Source: Kosakonia sacchari (GTDB lineage Bacteria; Pseudomonadota; Gammaproteobacteria; Enterobacterales; Enterobacteriaceae). Taken from it: DNA of 64,000 nucleotides. Made by a program: the position numbers and the translations under genes. The stretch is from NCBI GenBank assembly GCA_900109485.1, contig FOAY01000010.1:91631-155630 (forward strand), read 5' to 3'. Below, in pieces: positions 1 to 12,435 of this stretch. Under the pieces are notes generated by a model. The model had not been told where the DNA came from, made no database searches, and saw nothing but the letters and a program-made list of their open reading frames with translations. Positions within the stretch are counted from its first letter, which is position 1. Each line of letters starts with the position of its first letter.

Positions 1-19
1 CATTGACGGAATTGTGTAG

Positions 20-47
20 GCCGGATAAGACGCAGTCGCCATCCGGC
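20..47. repeat. REP element
   Basis: Imperfect palindrome starting GCCGGATAAGACG and ending CGCCATCCGGC, the signature of enterobacterial REP/BIME repeats. It lies downstream of roxA, the usual place for these elements, which act in mRNA 3'-end stability and gyrase or IHF binding. Confidence 0.85.
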
Positions 48-63
48 AACAGGAAGCAACAGC

Positions 64-104
64 GCAGGTTAAATGCCCGGTGGCGCTATGCTAACCGGGC
101 CTGC
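64..104. repeat. Hairpin between two REP elements
   Basis: Nested inverted repeats, GCAGG with CCTGC outside and GCCCGGT with ACCGGGC inside. It is placed between the REP units at 20-47 and 135-162, so the three probably form one BIME-like cluster after roxA. Confidence 0.55.
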
Positions 105-134
105 GACAGGGCGGCACTTTGACGGACTTCCCTG

Positions 135-162
135 GCCGGATAAGGCGCAACCGCCCTCCGGC
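135..162. repeat. REP element
   Basis: Second REP unit, GCCGGATAAGGCG paired with CGCCCTCCGGC, ending about five bases before the roxA stop codon. It would form the hairpin at the 3' end of the roxA transcript. Confidence 0.85.
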
Positions 163-167
163 TTTTA

Positions 168-1289
168 TTAATCCTCGAAGAACCAGTAACCGCTGTTGAC
201 CAGCGCGGCGAGCATGGCGAGGAAGGACGGGTCTTCCAGCGCATCGCCAAAGTTCTCTCCGGTTAATACGACGTCGCCCGCCAGCGCATTCAGCGCCGGG
301 CGGTGCGGCGTATCCACTTTCTCACCATTAACGAAGACATCTTCGCCAATACGCAGCACGCGCAGGCCGCCCAGACGCACCAGCTTGTCGCCCTGTTGCA
401 GCGCATCATAGATTTCATCCGGCTGATACGGCGGTTCCGGCGGCGCGACATCCAGCTCATGGCGCGACTGGGAGATAAACTCGCCCAGCCAGTCGTTGAA
501 CTGTGCGGGCTGGTTGATCAGGTTCAGCATCATCTCACGCAGTTTATCCACCTCTTCTGGCAGAATATCCGCCGGATGCGCACGCTGCGGCACGTCCGGA
601 TCGCTGTAACGCTGGCTGCCTAATTCACGCTGTAAAACGTAATCGGCAAAACCGCTGATCAATTCGCGGCCGCTTGGCGCGCGAAAACCGACCGAATAGT
701 TCAGCGAGTTTTCCAGCGAATAACCTTCATGCGGGAATCCCGGCGGAATGTAGAGAATATCGCCCGGCTCCAGTTCTTCATCGATAATCGCCTCGAATGG
801 ATCGACCTGAAGCAAATCCGGGTGCGGGCAGTGCTGCTTGAGCGACGTTTTTTCGCCCACGCGCCAGCGGCGACGGCCAGTGCCCTGAATAATAAACACA
901 TCATACTGGTCGAGGTGCGGGCCTACGCCGCCGCCCGGCACGGAGAAAGAGATCATCAGATCGTCGGTACGCCAGTCGGGCAGGGCGCGAAACGGACGCA
1001 TCAATGCGGCGGCAGGCTGATGCCAGTGGTTAACCGCCTGCACCAGCAGCGACCAGTTGTTTTCGCTCAGATGATCATAGCTCTGGAACGGCCCGTGTCC
1101 GACCTGCCATTTGCCATCAAGATGGCTGACCAGCCGGCTGTCCACTTCATTTTCCATTGCCAGCCCGGCCAGTTCGTCAGGGCTGATGGGATCGACGAAA
1201 TTTTTAATTCCACGTTTCAGCACTACCGGGCGTTTTTGCCAGTAGCGTTGAATAAAGTCTGGCCAGTTTATCTCTACGTGATATTCCAT
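168..1289 (-). CDS. roxA: Ribosomal protein L16 arginine hydroxylase
   Basis: RoxA (YcfD) is a cytoplasmic Fe(II)/2-oxoglutarate JmjC-type oxygenase that hydroxylates an arginine of ribosomal protein L16. The 373-residue protein has the cupin metal motif HLDQYD (HxD) with the second histidine in PPGFPHEGY, followed by the C-terminal dimerisation and winged-helix part ending in ALVNSGYWFF. I start at the ATG giving MEYHVEINW, which matches the E. coli start and length; an in-frame start five codons upstream is possible. It is followed by phoQ/phoP in the same orientation but separated from them by a terminator hairpin. Family identity is seen directly; the substrate is from established knowledge. 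Confidence 0.96.
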   Translation of the reverse strand: MEYHVEINWPDFIQRYWQKRPVVLKRGIKNFVDPISPDELAGLAMENEVDSRLVSHLDGKWQVGHGPFQSYDHLSENNWSLLVQAVNHWHQPAAALMRPFRALPDWRTDDLMISFSVPGGGVGPHLDQYDVFIIQGTGRRRWRVGEKTSLKQHCPHPDLLQVDPFEAIIDEELEPGDILYIPPGFPHEGYSLENSLNYSVGFRAPSGRELISGFADYVLQRELGSQRYSDPDVPQRAHPADILPEEVDKLREMMLNLINQPAQFNDWLGEFISQSRHELDVAPPEPPYQPDEIYDALQQGDKLVRLGGLRVLRIGEDVFVNGEKVDTPHRPALNALAGDVVLTGENFGDALEDPSFLAMLAALVNSGYWFFED

Positions 1290-1380
1290 ATGCGTTTCCG
1301 GCAAATAATCAGTGGCTGAATAAAGGATTATAGTAATGCTGATGCGCTATTTTGTCTGCGTAACAGGGTGAGATAACAAG

Positions 1381-1408
1381 AAAAAGGAGGCGAATTCGCC
1401 CCCTTTTT
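1381..1408 (-). terminator. Terminator after phoQ
   Basis: Twelve-base stem AAAAAGGAGGCG / CGCCCCCTTTTT with an AATT loop and one mismatch. It has A/T tracts on both sides, so it can act in either direction, and it sits just downstream of the phoQ stop codon. Confidence 0.8.
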
Positions 1409-1430
1409 ACAAATCGGTAAGGGATGGCGA

Positions 1431-2894
1431 TCAGTCACTGGTGGCGATGGTGTGTTGGCGACCAAAAATCACTTCCATTTTGGCCCCGCCAAGCAGGCTC
1501 TCGCCAGTCAGAATTTGCCCTTCATACTGGTCAACGATCTCCCGCGCCACGGAAAGCCCGACGCCCTGACCAGGACGCAGCGTATCGGCGCGCTGCCCGC
1601 GATCGAAAACCATTTCGCGTTTAGCAATCGGGATCCCCGGGCCATCGTCTTCAACCACAATATGCAGCGTATCTTCGGTTTGCCGGGCGGAAACTTCAAC
1701 AAATTCAAGGCAGTATTTGCAGGCGTTATCCAGCAGATTGCCCATCACTTCCATAAAATCATTCTGCTCGCCGACAAAGCTGATTTCCGGCGAGATGTCG
1801 AGCGTAATATTCACCCCTTTGCGTTGGTAAACCTTGTTCAGCGCCGAGGTGAGGTTATCAAGCAACGGTGCAATGGGATGCAGTTCGCGGCTCAACAAGC
1901 CGCTGCTGCCGCGCATTGTCGCCCGATGCAGATAGTAGCCAATTTGCTGCGAAATACGGCTGATCTGCTCCAGCATTAAGGGTTCTGCTTCACTAAGGCT
2001 CATCTTCTCGCCGCGCAGCGATCGTAATGTACTCTGCAATACCGCCAGCGGTGTTTTCAGGCTGTGGGTGAGGTCGGTCAGCGTCGTGCGGTATTTGTCG
2101 TAGCGATCGCGCTCACTTTTCAATAGCCGGTTCAGGTTGCTCACCAGGCTGGTCAGCTCACGGGTGGTTTCCGGGTTGAGTTGCTCGCGGTGATGCTCTT
2201 CCAGCTCGCGCACTTCCCGCGCCAGATCTTCAATCGGCCGCAGGCTCCACCATGCCGCCATCCACAGCAATGGCACCACCAGCAGCAGGTTGGCGGCCAG
2301 TACATAGATAAACCAGTTCCAGACCATATTGGAGCGTTTAAGCTCGATAGGAATGGTATCGACAACCACAATGGTCAGTTGCGGCATGCGCGCCGTGGCG
2401 GGATAAATATTCACTGCCACGGAGTGGGTCATTTCCGAGTTGCTGTCGTCGTTGCGGATCTCTTTCAGCTCTTCCGCGATGGAATGGTCGTCATCCACCA
2501 GCGAGCTGCTGGCATCGACATCGGCTTCAATTTCGTGGAAACCGTTGGCCGTTAGCCAGTCCGGCTCGATCATTTTCTGCAACCACGGCACATCTTTCTG
2601 CGACCAGATCAGGTTGTTGTTCTTATCATAGATAAGCGCCACCGTCGGGCTTTGCAGGTTGAGATTTTCCGGCAACTCAACCCTGAGCTGGTTATTTTCC
2701 CACTTCGCCAGGGTGTAAAAGAGGTTACTTTCGCCGCGCAGCAGACGGAAGGTGGTTTTATCAAAACTGACGCTGTAACCCACCAGCGCCACCACGCCAT
2801 ACGCCAGCGAGAGCACCATCACTACCGCTGCTGTGGCGAGTAAAAAGCGAACCCGCAATGACAGCGGCATGATGTGTCGCAACAGGCGCCTCAT
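1431..2894 (-). CDS. phoQ: Sensor histidine kinase PhoQ
   Basis: Inner-membrane sensor kinase that responds to low Mg2+, acid pH and cationic peptides and phosphorylates PhoP. The 487 residues show a first membrane helix at about 17-40, a periplasmic PAS-type sensor, a second helix at about 193-215, HAMP, the H-box THSLKTPL with the phospho-acceptor His277, the N-box NLLDNACKY, and the glycine-rich ATP boxes DDGPGI and GQGVGLS. The start overlaps the phoP stop (ATGA), so the two are translationally coupled. The periplasmic acidic patch at 148-154, EDDDDAE in E. coli as I recall it, reads NDDSNSE here, with three acidic residues instead of six. Confidence 0.98.
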   Translation of the reverse strand: MRRLLRHIMPLSLRVRFLLATAAVVMVLSLAYGVVALVGYSVSFDKTTFRLLRGESNLFYTLAKWENNQLRVELPENLNLQSPTVALIYDKNNNLIWSQKDVPWLQKMIEPDWLTANGFHEIEADVDASSSLVDDDHSIAEELKEIRNDDSNSEMTHSVAVNIYPATARMPQLTIVVVDTIPIELKRSNMVWNWFIYVLAANLLLVVPLLWMAAWWSLRPIEDLAREVRELEEHHREQLNPETTRELTSLVSNLNRLLKSERDRYDKYRTTLTDLTHSLKTPLAVLQSTLRSLRGEKMSLSEAEPLMLEQISRISQQIGYYLHRATMRGSSGLLSRELHPIAPLLDNLTSALNKVYQRKGVNITLDISPEISFVGEQNDFMEVMGNLLDNACKYCLEFVEVSARQTEDTLHIVVEDDGPGIPIAKREMVFDRGQRADTLRPGQGVGLSVAREIVDQYEGQILTGESLLGGAKMEVIFGRQHTIATSD

Positions 2895-3565
2895 TTCGGC
2901 AATTCAAATAAATAACCCTGACCGCGCACCGTGGTGATGACGTCACTGGGATACTGCGCCTGGATTTTTTTACGTAACCGGCCCATCAGCACGTCGATGG
3001 TGTGGCTTTCGCGCAGTTCTGCATCGGGATAAAGCTGCAACATCAAGGAATCTTTGCTGACCACTTTGCCGCTGTTGCGGATCAGCGTTTCCATGATGGT
3101 GTATTCAAAGGCGGTGAGTTTCACCACTTCATCATTCACGGATAATTCCCGGCGTGAAAGATCGACCTGGAAAGGCGGCATCGAGATCAGCTGCGAGGCC
3201 AGGCCGCTGTTACGGCGCATCAGCGCCTGAATGCGCGCGACCACTTCTTCAATATGGAAGGGTTTGGTGACGTAGTCGTCGGCGCCCGCGCTCAGCACTT
3301 CGACTTTATCCTGCCAGCCTTCGCGGGCGGTCAGAACCAACACCGGCAGCGAAACGTCATGGCTGCGCCAGCGGCGGATCAGCGACAGGCCATCTTCATC
3401 CGGTAGACCGAGATCGACAATGGCGATGTCCGGCAGATGTTCGTTCAGAAAGTAATCCGCTTCCTTTGCATCTTCCGCCGCGTCAACCTGATGTCCCAGT
3501 TCCTGTAACTGAACTTTTAAGTGGTGGCGCAGCAGAGCATTATCTTCCACAACGAGAACGCGCAT
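2891..3565 (-). CDS. phoP: Response regulator PhoP
   Basis: OmpR-family response regulator, 224 residues, that binds direct repeats of (T/G)GTTTA to control Mg2+ transport, envelope modification and virulence genes. The receiver domain has the acidic pocket VVEDN, the phospho-acceptor Asp51 in IVDLGLP, and Lys in VTKPF. The winged-helix domain includes the recognition segment [15 protein letters not shown]. It is the first gene of the phoPQ operon, with a PhoP box about 65 bases upstream indicating autoregulation. Confidence 0.98.
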   Translation of the reverse strand: MRVLVVEDNALLRHHLKVQLQELGHQVDAAEDAKEADYFLNEHLPDIAIVDLGLPDEDGLSLIRRWRSHDVSLPVLVLTAREGWQDKVEVLSAGADDYVTKPFHIEEVVARIQALMRRNSGLASQLISMPPFQVDLSRRELSVNDEVVKLTAFEYTIMETLIRNSGKVVSKDSLMLQLYPDAELRESHTIDVLMGRLRKKIQAQYPSDVITTVRGQGYLFELPK

Positions 3566-3628
3566 CGTCAGAACTCTCCATATATTTTTGATACAAATAG
3601 TTTAACGCTGATTGTCAGGCGGTGGGGA

Positions 3629-3645
3629 TAAACATTTATTAAACC
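3629..3645 (-). promoter_or_regulatory. PhoP box of the phoPQ promoter
   Basis: Read on the minus strand the sequence is GGTTTA-ATAAA-TGTTTA, a canonical PhoP direct repeat with five-base spacing. A possible -10 (GACAAT, 3611-3616) lies 12 bases further on, as in class I PhoP promoters where the box covers the -35 position. Confidence 0.85.
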
Positions 3646-3656
3646 AGGAGGGAAGA

Positions 3657-3683
3657 AACCCTCTTTTCAGGGAAAAGAGGGTT
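3657..3683 (-). terminator. Hairpin between purB and phoP
   Basis: Perfect 12-base inverted repeat AACCCTCTTTTC / GAAAAGAGGGTT with a 3-base loop, directly after the purB stop. On the minus strand it is followed by TCTTCCC rather than a pure T run, so it is a likely but not textbook intrinsic terminator for purB. Confidence 0.7.
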
Positions 3684-3701
3684 GGCAGGCAGAACAACGG
3701 A

Positions 3702-5075
<1,374 letters not shown>

Positions 5076-5091
5076 TCACAACTCCGGGAGG

Positions 5092-5721
5092 TTAACAATG
5101 AGCGAGAATTTGTTTGGCCTGTGTCGACAGGCGATTTCGGGAAAACATCAATTGCAGGCGGCCCCCGCCGACCTGATGCCACAGCACGGTGGCGCGGATC
5201 CCGGCGAGCAGCGTGGCGCGTACTTTTGCCTGCACCTGCGCGCTTTGCAGCACGGCGGGCGAGCCGGTGACCTGAATGCGCGGCCCCAACGGGCTGATAA
5301 CGTCAACATAAATACCGGCCATCGCGCTGAGCAGCGTCTCCGATTGCAGATCGAAGTGCTCAAGCTGGCGCTGTAATCCGGCAATACGGTTACCGAGCGT
5401 CTCCATTGCCCCTTTGCTGCCGGCAAGTTTACGCTCCAGCACCATCATAGAAAGAGTGTAGCGGGTTAATTCACCATTCAGGCCCTGGCGACTGCTGGCG
5501 TTCAGCACGCCAAGCAGCGTTTCCAGCCCGGTACGCAGGTTGGTTTCACTGCCGCCGAACACGCTGAGCGTGGAGTCCGGGTTGAGATCGATAACGCTAT
5601 TGAGCGAAACATGCAGCGCGTCGGCGTCACAATGCCCCTGGTGCGCCAGTTGCTGCACCAGCCGTGCGGACTGGCAAATGCCTGCCAGCGCGAGGGTAAT
5701 ATCGTAATAGTTCTTCGCCAC
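5092..5721 (-). CDS. hflD: High-frequency lysogenization protein HflD
   Basis: HflD is a membrane-associated protein that binds lambda CII and promotes its degradation, so its loss raises lysogeny. I start at a GTG giving (M)[15 protein letters not shown], preceded by AAGGAG five bases upstream and matching the E. coli N-terminus; a longer in-frame start eight codons upstream lacks such support. The product is 209 residues, and the C-terminus QAKQILAHC is a few residues shorter than the E. coli protein. It sits between mnmA and purB as in other enterobacteria. Confidence 0.95.
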   Translation of the reverse strand: MAKNYYDITLALAGICQSARLVQQLAHQGHCDADALHVSLNSVIDLNPDSTLSVFGGSETNLRTGLETLLGVLNASSRQGLNGELTRYTLSMMVLERKLAGSKGAMETLGNRIAGLQRQLEHFDLQSETLLSAMAGIYVDVISPLGPRIQVTGSPAVLQSAQVQAKVRATLLAGIRATVLWHQVGGGRLQLMFSRNRLSTQAKQILAHC

Positions 5722-5794
5722 ACTCACTCCTTCTACTGCCCGCATCGTTAACTGCTGCGCGGGCTTTCGCCAGTCCAGTATTTACGCTAATGGG

Positions 5795-7464
<1,670 letters not shown>

Positions 7465-7472
<8 letters not shown>

Positions 7473-8133
7473 GGCTGGCTCCCTGGTAAGCGTCACGCCA
7501 CTCGCCGTTGGCGAGGTTATCCAGCGTGTAATTCCCCATAGCGTAGCGGATGAGGCGCAGGGTGGGAAACCCAACATGGGCGGTCATGCGGCGTACCTGG
7601 CGATTGCGGCCTTCGTACAGCGTGATTTTCAGCCATGCGGTGGGAATCGATTTGCGCTCGCGGATTGGCGGATTGCGCGGCCATAGCCAGGCTGGTTCAT
7701 TGACCCGCTCAATACCTGCGGGCAGGGTTGGGCCATCGTTGAGGGTGACGCCGTTGCGCAGCGCGGTGATGGCTTCGTCAGTCGGTTCGCCTTCCACCTG
7801 CACGTAATAAATTTTGCCGGTACGTTTGCCGGGCTGGGTAAGGCTCGCCTGCAGCGCGCCATCGTTGGTCAGCACCAGTAGCCCTTCGCTGTCGCGGTCA
7901 AGACGACCGGCGGCATACACGCCCTGCACCGGAATAAAATCTTTCAGCGTGCTGCGTCCGGCTTCATCGGTAAACTGTGGCAAAACATCGTAGGGTTTAT
8001 TGAACAAAATGACGCGTTTTGGTTGGCTTTGCCCGGAAGGTTTAGATGCTTGTCGCGAGCTGAATCGCTCAACCCGGTGATTTCTAAAAGAAGTTTTCTT
8101 CATGGTATTTTCAGTAGTTATCAATTGCCGCAT
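7465..8133 (-). CDS. rluE: 23S rRNA pseudouridine(2457) synthase RluE
   Basis: RluE isomerises U2457 of 23S rRNA. It belongs to the RsuA-type family, shown by [12 protein letters not shown], the catalytic aspartate motif [16 protein letters not shown], and the C-terminal GRNRQVRRM motif. The start [11 protein letters not shown] corresponds to the E. coli start and gives 222 residues; a second ATG ten codons later (8103) is also possible, as neither has a strong ribosome site. The gene is divergent from icd. Confidence 0.95.
8059..8074. promoter_or_regulatory. Possible Cra (FruR) site
   Basis: GCTGAATCGCTCAACC fits the Cra consensus (RSTGAAWCSNTHHW). It lies inside the start of rluE, about 250 bases upstream of icd. 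icd is a known Cra target in E. coli, so the match is sensible but unproven here. Confidence 0.45.
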
Positions 8134-8319
8134 TATAGCGGAATAACGATTGCCTTTCATGGAGCCTGAGTATCGGTTAGTATTGACGGGCTCATTACAA
8201 TTCATTAACAAAAAACGGTTTGCTCTGTGTGATTCAGATAACAGGTGAACGGACGAAGTCTGAGCGCCCCGGCATGAAGTCAGCGAGCAAACAACCAGAA
8301 GCGCTCGAAGGAGAGGTGA

Positions 8320-9570
8320 ATGGAAAGCAAAGTAGTTGTTCCGGCGGAAGGTAAAAAGATCACCCTGCAAAATGGCAAACTCAACGTTCCGAATAACCCG
8401 ATTATCCCGTTCATTGAAGGTGACGGTATCGGTGTTGACGTGACCCCGCCAATGCTGAAAGTGGTGGATGCCGCCGTGGAGAAAGCCTACAAAGGTGAGC
8501 GTAAAATTTCCTGGATGGAAATTTATACCGGTGAGAAATCGACCCACATTTATGGCCAGGACGTCTGGCTGCCGCCTGAAACACTTGATCTGATTCGTGA
8601 ATACCGCGTTGCGATTAAAGGTCCTCTGACCACGCCAGTTGGCGGCGGCATCCGTTCCCTGAACGTTGCGCTGCGCCAGGAGCTGGATCTTTACATCTGC
8701 CTGCGCCCGGTTCGTTACTACCAGGGCACCCCAAGCCCGGTTAAACACCCGGAACTGACTGATATGGTCATTTTCCGCGAAAACTCTGAAGACATTTACG
8801 CCGGTATCGAATGGAAAGCGGACTCTTCTGATGCAGAAAAAGTGATCAAATTCCTGCGCGAAGAGATGGGCGTGAAGAAAATTCGCTTCCCGGAACATTG
8901 CGGTATTGGCATCAAGCCGTGCTCCGAAGACGGCACCAAGCGTCTGGTGCGCGCTGCGATTGAATACGCGATCGCCAACGACCGCGATTCCGTGACGCTG
9001 GTTCACAAAGGCAACATCATGAAGTTCACCGAAGGCGCGTTCAAAGACTGGGGTTACCAGCTGGCTCGCGAAGAGTTCGGCGGCGAACTGATCGACGGCG
9101 GCCCGTGGCAGAAAATCAAGAATCCGAAAACCGGCAAAGAGATCATCGTGAAAGATGTGATCGCGGATGCGTTCCTGCAACAGATCCTGCTGCGTCCGGC
9201 TGAATATGACGTTATCGCCTGTATGAACCTGAACGGTGACTACATCTCTGACGCCCTGGCTGCTCAGGTTGGTGGTATCGGTATCGCGCCTGGTGCAAAC
9301 ATCGGTGACGAATGCGCACTGTTCGAAGCGACTCACGGCACGGCACCGAAATATGCCGGCCAGGACAAAGTGAACCCGGGTTCGGTGATCCTTTCCGCTG
9401 AGATGATGCTGCGCCACATGGGCTGGGTTGAAGCGGCAGACCTGATCGTCAAAGGCATGAGCGGCGCGATTAACGCCAAAACCGTGACCTACGATTTCGA
9501 ACGTCTGATGGAAGGTGCTAAACTGCTGAAATGTTCAGAGTTTGGCGACGCGATTATCGCGAATATGTAA
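8320..9570 (+). CDS. icd: NADP-dependent isocitrate dehydrogenase
   Basis: Cytoplasmic TCA-cycle enzyme converting isocitrate to 2-oxoglutarate with NADP+. The 416 residues include FIEGDGIG, the regulatory Ser113 in GGGIRSLN (the AceK phosphorylation site), Lys in VHKGNIMKF, and the NADP-binding segment [12 protein letters not shown]. The last 54 codons (from 9407) lie in the 164-bp segment shared with the right end of the prophage, so this reading frame has been completed by phage-borne sequence, as phage 21 and e14 do. The start is preceded by GGAGAGGTGA. An intrinsic terminator follows. Confidence 0.99.
   Translation: MESKVVVPAEGKKITLQNGKLNVPNNPIIPFIEGDGIGVDVTPPMLKVVDAAVEKAYKGERKISWMEIYTGEKSTHIYGQDVWLPPETLDLIREYRVAIKGPLTTPVGGGIRSLNVALRQELDLYICLRPVRYYQGTPSPVKHPELTDMVIFRENSEDIYAGIEWKADSSDAEKVIKFLREEMGVKKIRFPEHCGIGIKPCSEDGTKRLVRAAIEYAIANDRDSVTLVHKGNIMKFTEGAFKDWGYQLAREEFGGELIDGGPWQKIKNPKTGKEIIVKDVIADAFLQQILLRPAEYDVIACMNLNGDYISDALAAQVGGIGIAPGANIGDECALFEATHGTAPKYAGQDKVNPGSVILSAEMMLRHMGWVEAADLIVKGMSGAINAKTVTYDFERLMEGAKLLKCSEFGDAIIANM
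9407..9570 (+). other. attL: icd 3' end (copy 1)
   Basis: This segment recurs at 54309-54472 with only scattered, synonymous differences and no indels (constant offset 44,902). It is the left attachment region of the prophage and forms the functional icd C-terminus. The exact crossover point inside the repeat cannot be fixed from one sequence. Confidence 0.9.
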
Positions 9571-9592
9571 TCCGCCACGCGGGTTAAACACG

Positions 9593-9622
9593 AACGGGAG
9601 CCTGATGGTTCCCGTTTTTTAT
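9593..9622 (+). terminator. icd terminator
   Basis: AACGGGA / TCCCGTT stem followed by six T residues. Recognisable copies follow the other icd 3'-end repeats (about 54495, 56513 and 58868), so the terminator travels with the attachment segment. Confidence 0.88.
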
Positions 9623-9639
9623 TATTAGCTTTTGAACGG

Positions 9640-9671
9640 TTATCAAAATTTTATCAAACTAAGTTATCAAA
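9640..9671. repeat. Putative Int arm-type sites
   Basis: Three direct copies of TTATCAAA begin at 9640, 9651 and 9664. Single copies lie on the other side of the prophage (54181, with a variant at 54208) and after the third icd repeat (about 56554). Repeats like these beside the core fit integrase arm-binding sites; this is an inference. Confidence 0.5.
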
Positions 9672-9695
9672 ATATCGTGGTTGCAATCCGCCAAG

Positions 9696-10433
9696 CTAAG
9701 TAGTTACCTTAACGGCAATCACTGAGTAATCGTCTATGGGAGGGCCATTCTCGATACGCTTTTTTAGGCTTGAACAGAATCTAGAAGGTTCTGACAAGGT
9801 ATTTACAGAAAACCGCGGCCTTTTTTCCCAAAAATGATGAGCCCCGTCAGACATTAAAATGAGAATCAAATTTTGATTGTCATCATAAAGTTCTTCTAAT
9901 GGTATTTTCATCATGCTGTAATTTAAATCAATTGTTTTAGAAATTGCCGTTGTTAGTAAATTTTTTCCTTTGGCATTTTTTAGTTGTCGCGAGCTGAAGA
10001 TACCTTCATCAATAAGCATCTGATGCTGAGTATGATCTTTTGTTAGTTGTTTCAATTTATTGTCTTTTTTGACATATAAACGACAATCTCCTACATGCGC
10101 GATTTTCAGATGTCTATCTGTAATATAACAAAGGGTTAATGTTGTAGCTGCATTTGTAAGTTCACTATTTTGAATGCTTAATTCATTGACAGCTTCTTTA
10201 AGACCTGTGAAAAGATGTTCGAAATTACTAATAATTAAATCATTTGAGTTTTCATATAAAAATGAAATAACCTTTTCTGAAGCTTCTTTACCTCCTGTAT
10301 AACCTCCTAAGCCATCAGCAATGGCAAATAAATAACCATCATTTATTTTTATTGGTGGAAGTATGGTATCTTGATTAAGCTTATTTAGCTCTTTAGATAT
10401 GGTGAGAAAAGAAGCTGAAACGATATCAATCAT
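9696..10433 (-). CDS. PP2C-family protein phosphatase
   Basis: A 245-residue soluble PP2C (PPM) Ser/Thr phosphatase. Metal-binding motifs are in order: NQD (residues 20-22), IADGLGGYTGG (39-48), HVGDCRLY (113-120), LMSDGAH (193-199) and DDYSVI (234-239), so the catalytic aspartates are all kept. No membrane segment is seen. Its ATG overlaps the stop of the upstream kinase gene (ATGA), so the two form a coupled operon. Base composition is clearly more A+T-rich than the phage core. It lies between attL and int, the lit position in e14. The natural reading is a phosphatase that opposes its partner kinase, perhaps in phage defence; no function is demonstrated. Confidence 0.85.
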   Translation of the reverse strand: MIDIVSASFLTISKELNKLNQDTILPPIKINDGYLFAIADGLGGYTGGKEASEKVISFLYENSNDLIISNFEHLFTGLKEAVNELSIQNSELTNAATTLTLCYITDRHLKIAHVGDCRLYVKKDNKLKQLTKDHTQHQMLIDEGIFSSRQLKNAKGKNLLTTAISKTIDLNYSMMKIPLEELYDDNQNLILILMSDGAHHFWEKRPRFSVNTLSEPSRFCSSLKKRIENGPPIDDYSVIAVKVTT

Positions 10434-11164
10434 TTGCTCTGCTCCATATGTTTATTAATATCATTTAGAAGTTGCTCTGCATTTAAGTATCGTCTTTGCA
10501 GTCTTCTATCAGTACATTTAGCAACGATATCATCAAATCCTGCGATGTTTAACTCTTCAAGTACTATTCCTATAGAAAAGATATCAGATTGGTTTGAATA
10601 ACCATTGATCACTACATTGTGATCGAAGTATCGAGGAGTTCGTGGAAAATGGCCAACTTGCGTTAAAATTTGGCTAGCCTCATCAGGATCCATATGCCTT
10701 GCCAAACCAAAATCTGAAATTTTATATACACCGTCTGGACACTTTAAAATGTTCTGAGGTTTAATGTCTCTATGTAAAAAACCTTTCGAGTGTATATGTG
10801 CAACACCTCTGGTAATCATTTGTGCTATCTTTATTTTATCAGTTTGCTGTAATGCACCAGATTTTATTTCATCGTCTAACGTGCATTCCCCTAGTTCCAT
10901 TACATACCATAAAGGCTGAGATATTAAGTTGCACAAAACTATTCTCACCACATTTGTATGCAAGCAGGCATCTTGCGACATAACTTCTCGACGAAAACGA
11001 GCTTCAAGCAATGGATCGGCATGATGGTTTACAAGAATTTTTCTTGCAAAGTCACCGCAATCCTCTTTCTTTAAATTTCTAATCGTCACTTTTTCGACAT
11101 TGCCGAAACTACCTTCCCCAAGCCCATTATGAGGCTCAATAAAGTAACTGCCATGTGGAATCAT
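10430..11164 (-). CDS. Hanks-type serine/threonine protein kinase
   Basis: A 244-residue eukaryotic-like kinase consisting of the catalytic domain alone, with no membrane helix or sensor domain. Visible motifs are the glycine loop GEGSFGNV (16-23), Lys42 in FARKIL, the catalytic loop HRDIKPQN (131-138), DFGLAR (151-156) and the structural Asp194 in SDIFSIG. The APE motif is not obvious. It is first in a two-gene operon with the PP2C gene, translationally coupled, A+T-rich and minus strand. Kinase-only proteins such as staphylococcal Stk2 act in abortive phage defence; TerY-type triads also pair STK and PP2C, but no VWA protein is present. The defence role is inference. Confidence 0.85.
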   Translation of the reverse strand: MIPHGSYFIEPHNGLGEGSFGNVEKVTIRNLKKEDCGDFARKILVNHHADPLLEARFRREVMSQDACLHTNVVRIVLCNLISQPLWYVMELGECTLDDEIKSGALQQTDKIKIAQMITRGVAHIHSKGFLHRDIKPQNILKCPDGVYKISDFGLARHMDPDEASQILTQVGHFPRTPRYFDHNVVINGYSNQSDIFSIGIVLEELNIAGFDDIVAKCTDRRLQRRYLNAEQLLNDINKHMEQSK

Positions 11165-11307
11165 TAAAACCCTCCGAAGTAGGTATCAATCCTTTTAGTA
11201 ACAAAATACCCATCTCATCCGGATTTATCTCATTTAAGTTAAAATTCATTGAACTTAATCAACATTTAGAGCTAATTGATACGTTTGGTTTTCATGCGTT
11301 TATCATT

Positions 11308-12435
11308 TTACAATGCTATCTTCGTCCACTCCTTTCCTCTGTCATCATGATACCTGGCAGTCTGGTTTGGTGATTTATGCCCCAGTAGTTTCTGAGTATC
11401 AATACCTTGAGCCACGTAAAGGCGTTCTGCTAAGGAGCGTTGTTCATGAAATGTTGCTGGCGTACCATCCCCCCAATCAATATCCACCTCATCACGTGCT
11501 TTACTGAAATTCATTGTTATCGTGTTGGATTTCACTTGAGCCCCACGTTCAGCCTGGGAAGTGGCGCGGAAAAAGTGAACCAGATATGGGCTAACTGCAT
11601 AATCCCGGCACCGTGCAACAACTTCGCGCAAGCTCCAGTTAATTGGGTTTAACCTAAGAGCAAGGGGAATAGCGATCTTACTCCCGGTTTTCTCCTGGAC
11701 AATGTGAAGATGATCATCCCAGATATCGCTAAATTTCATGTTGGAGATATCCCCTAAACGCTGACCGGTCACAAGGGCTAACAGCATAGCGTTACCCATA
11801 TACTTGTGGTTTGCGTCGGCAATATCGAAAATTTTCTGCCATTCTTCCAGGTTAAGGCGTTGCCGCGTTATGCGCCTGCGTGGCTGCTTTGTCGCAAGGG
11901 CAGGGTTGTACCCAGGTGGAACCTCCCCATAATGTTGAGCTTCTTTAAATACATCGATTAAAACTGAGCGTATCACCTGCGCCATTCTCGGTTGTCCATC
12001 TGAAATGTAGGCCTCCAGTATTTCAGCTATATCTCGCACATCTACCGACGAAATCAGCTTCATACCTACTCGCTCACGGAGCAAAGCTACTGGTTTGGCC
12101 TTTTGCTTATAGGTGTTCAGCTTAATATCGCCACTATCCAGTCTTTCCCCTTGGATCTTCCAGTATCGGTCAAGCCAAGTGTTTGCGGTAATAGCTTTAC
12201 CTTTGCTGGTCGCGATTTTGTCGCTGATCGCCATGATCTGCCGAGAGCGCTGTTCTGCGAGGCGAGTATTCGCCTCGGTAGCAATAGCTATAGCCTCTGC
12301 TTCGTCAGTACCTAGGGCGTGAAATTTACCCGTGATAGGGTGCTTATAACGCCAGTAAACCTTGTTGACCTTACGGCTATATAGTGGATAAAGATTCGGT
12401 ACGCTGACATTATTTTTACGGGGTCTGGCAGCCAT
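11308..12435 (-). CDS. int: Prophage tyrosine integrase
   Basis: A 375-residue lambda-type site-specific recombinase acting at icd. It has an N-terminal arm-binding part, a core-binding domain (about 75-180) and the catalytic domain with Arg226 (TGQRLGD), Lys249 (EKTGSK), His330 and Arg333 (FHEQRSLAERLY), His353 (LLGHKS) and nucleophile Tyr362 (TARYHDDR). All catalytic residues are present, so the enzyme should be active. The start overlaps xis by 20 bases. A C-terminal relic of a related integrase lies at 54561-54800. Confidence 0.96.
   Translation of the reverse strand: MAARPRKNNVSVPNLYPLYSRKVNKVYWRYKHPITGKFHALGTDEAEAIAIATEANTRLAEQRSRQIMAISDKIATSKGKAITANTWLDRYWKIQGERLDSGDIKLNTYKQKAKPVALLRERVGMKLISSVDVRDIAEILEAYISDGQPRMAQVIRSVLIDVFKEAQHYGEVPPGYNPALATKQPRRRITRQRLNLEEWQKIFDIADANHKYMGNAMLLALVTGQRLGDISNMKFSDIWDDHLHIVQEKTGSKIAIPLALRLNPINWSLREVVARCRDYAVSPYLVHFFRATSQAERGAQVKSNTITMNFSKARDEVDIDWGDGTPATFHEQRSLAERLYVAQGIDTQKLLGHKSPNQTARYHDDRGKEWTKIAL

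Noticed and set aside
8134..9417. Long open frame continuing the rluE frame upstream on the minus strand
   Set aside because: It is antisense to icd, which is a complete conserved enzyme gene; the frame is a shadow and rluE starts at 8133.
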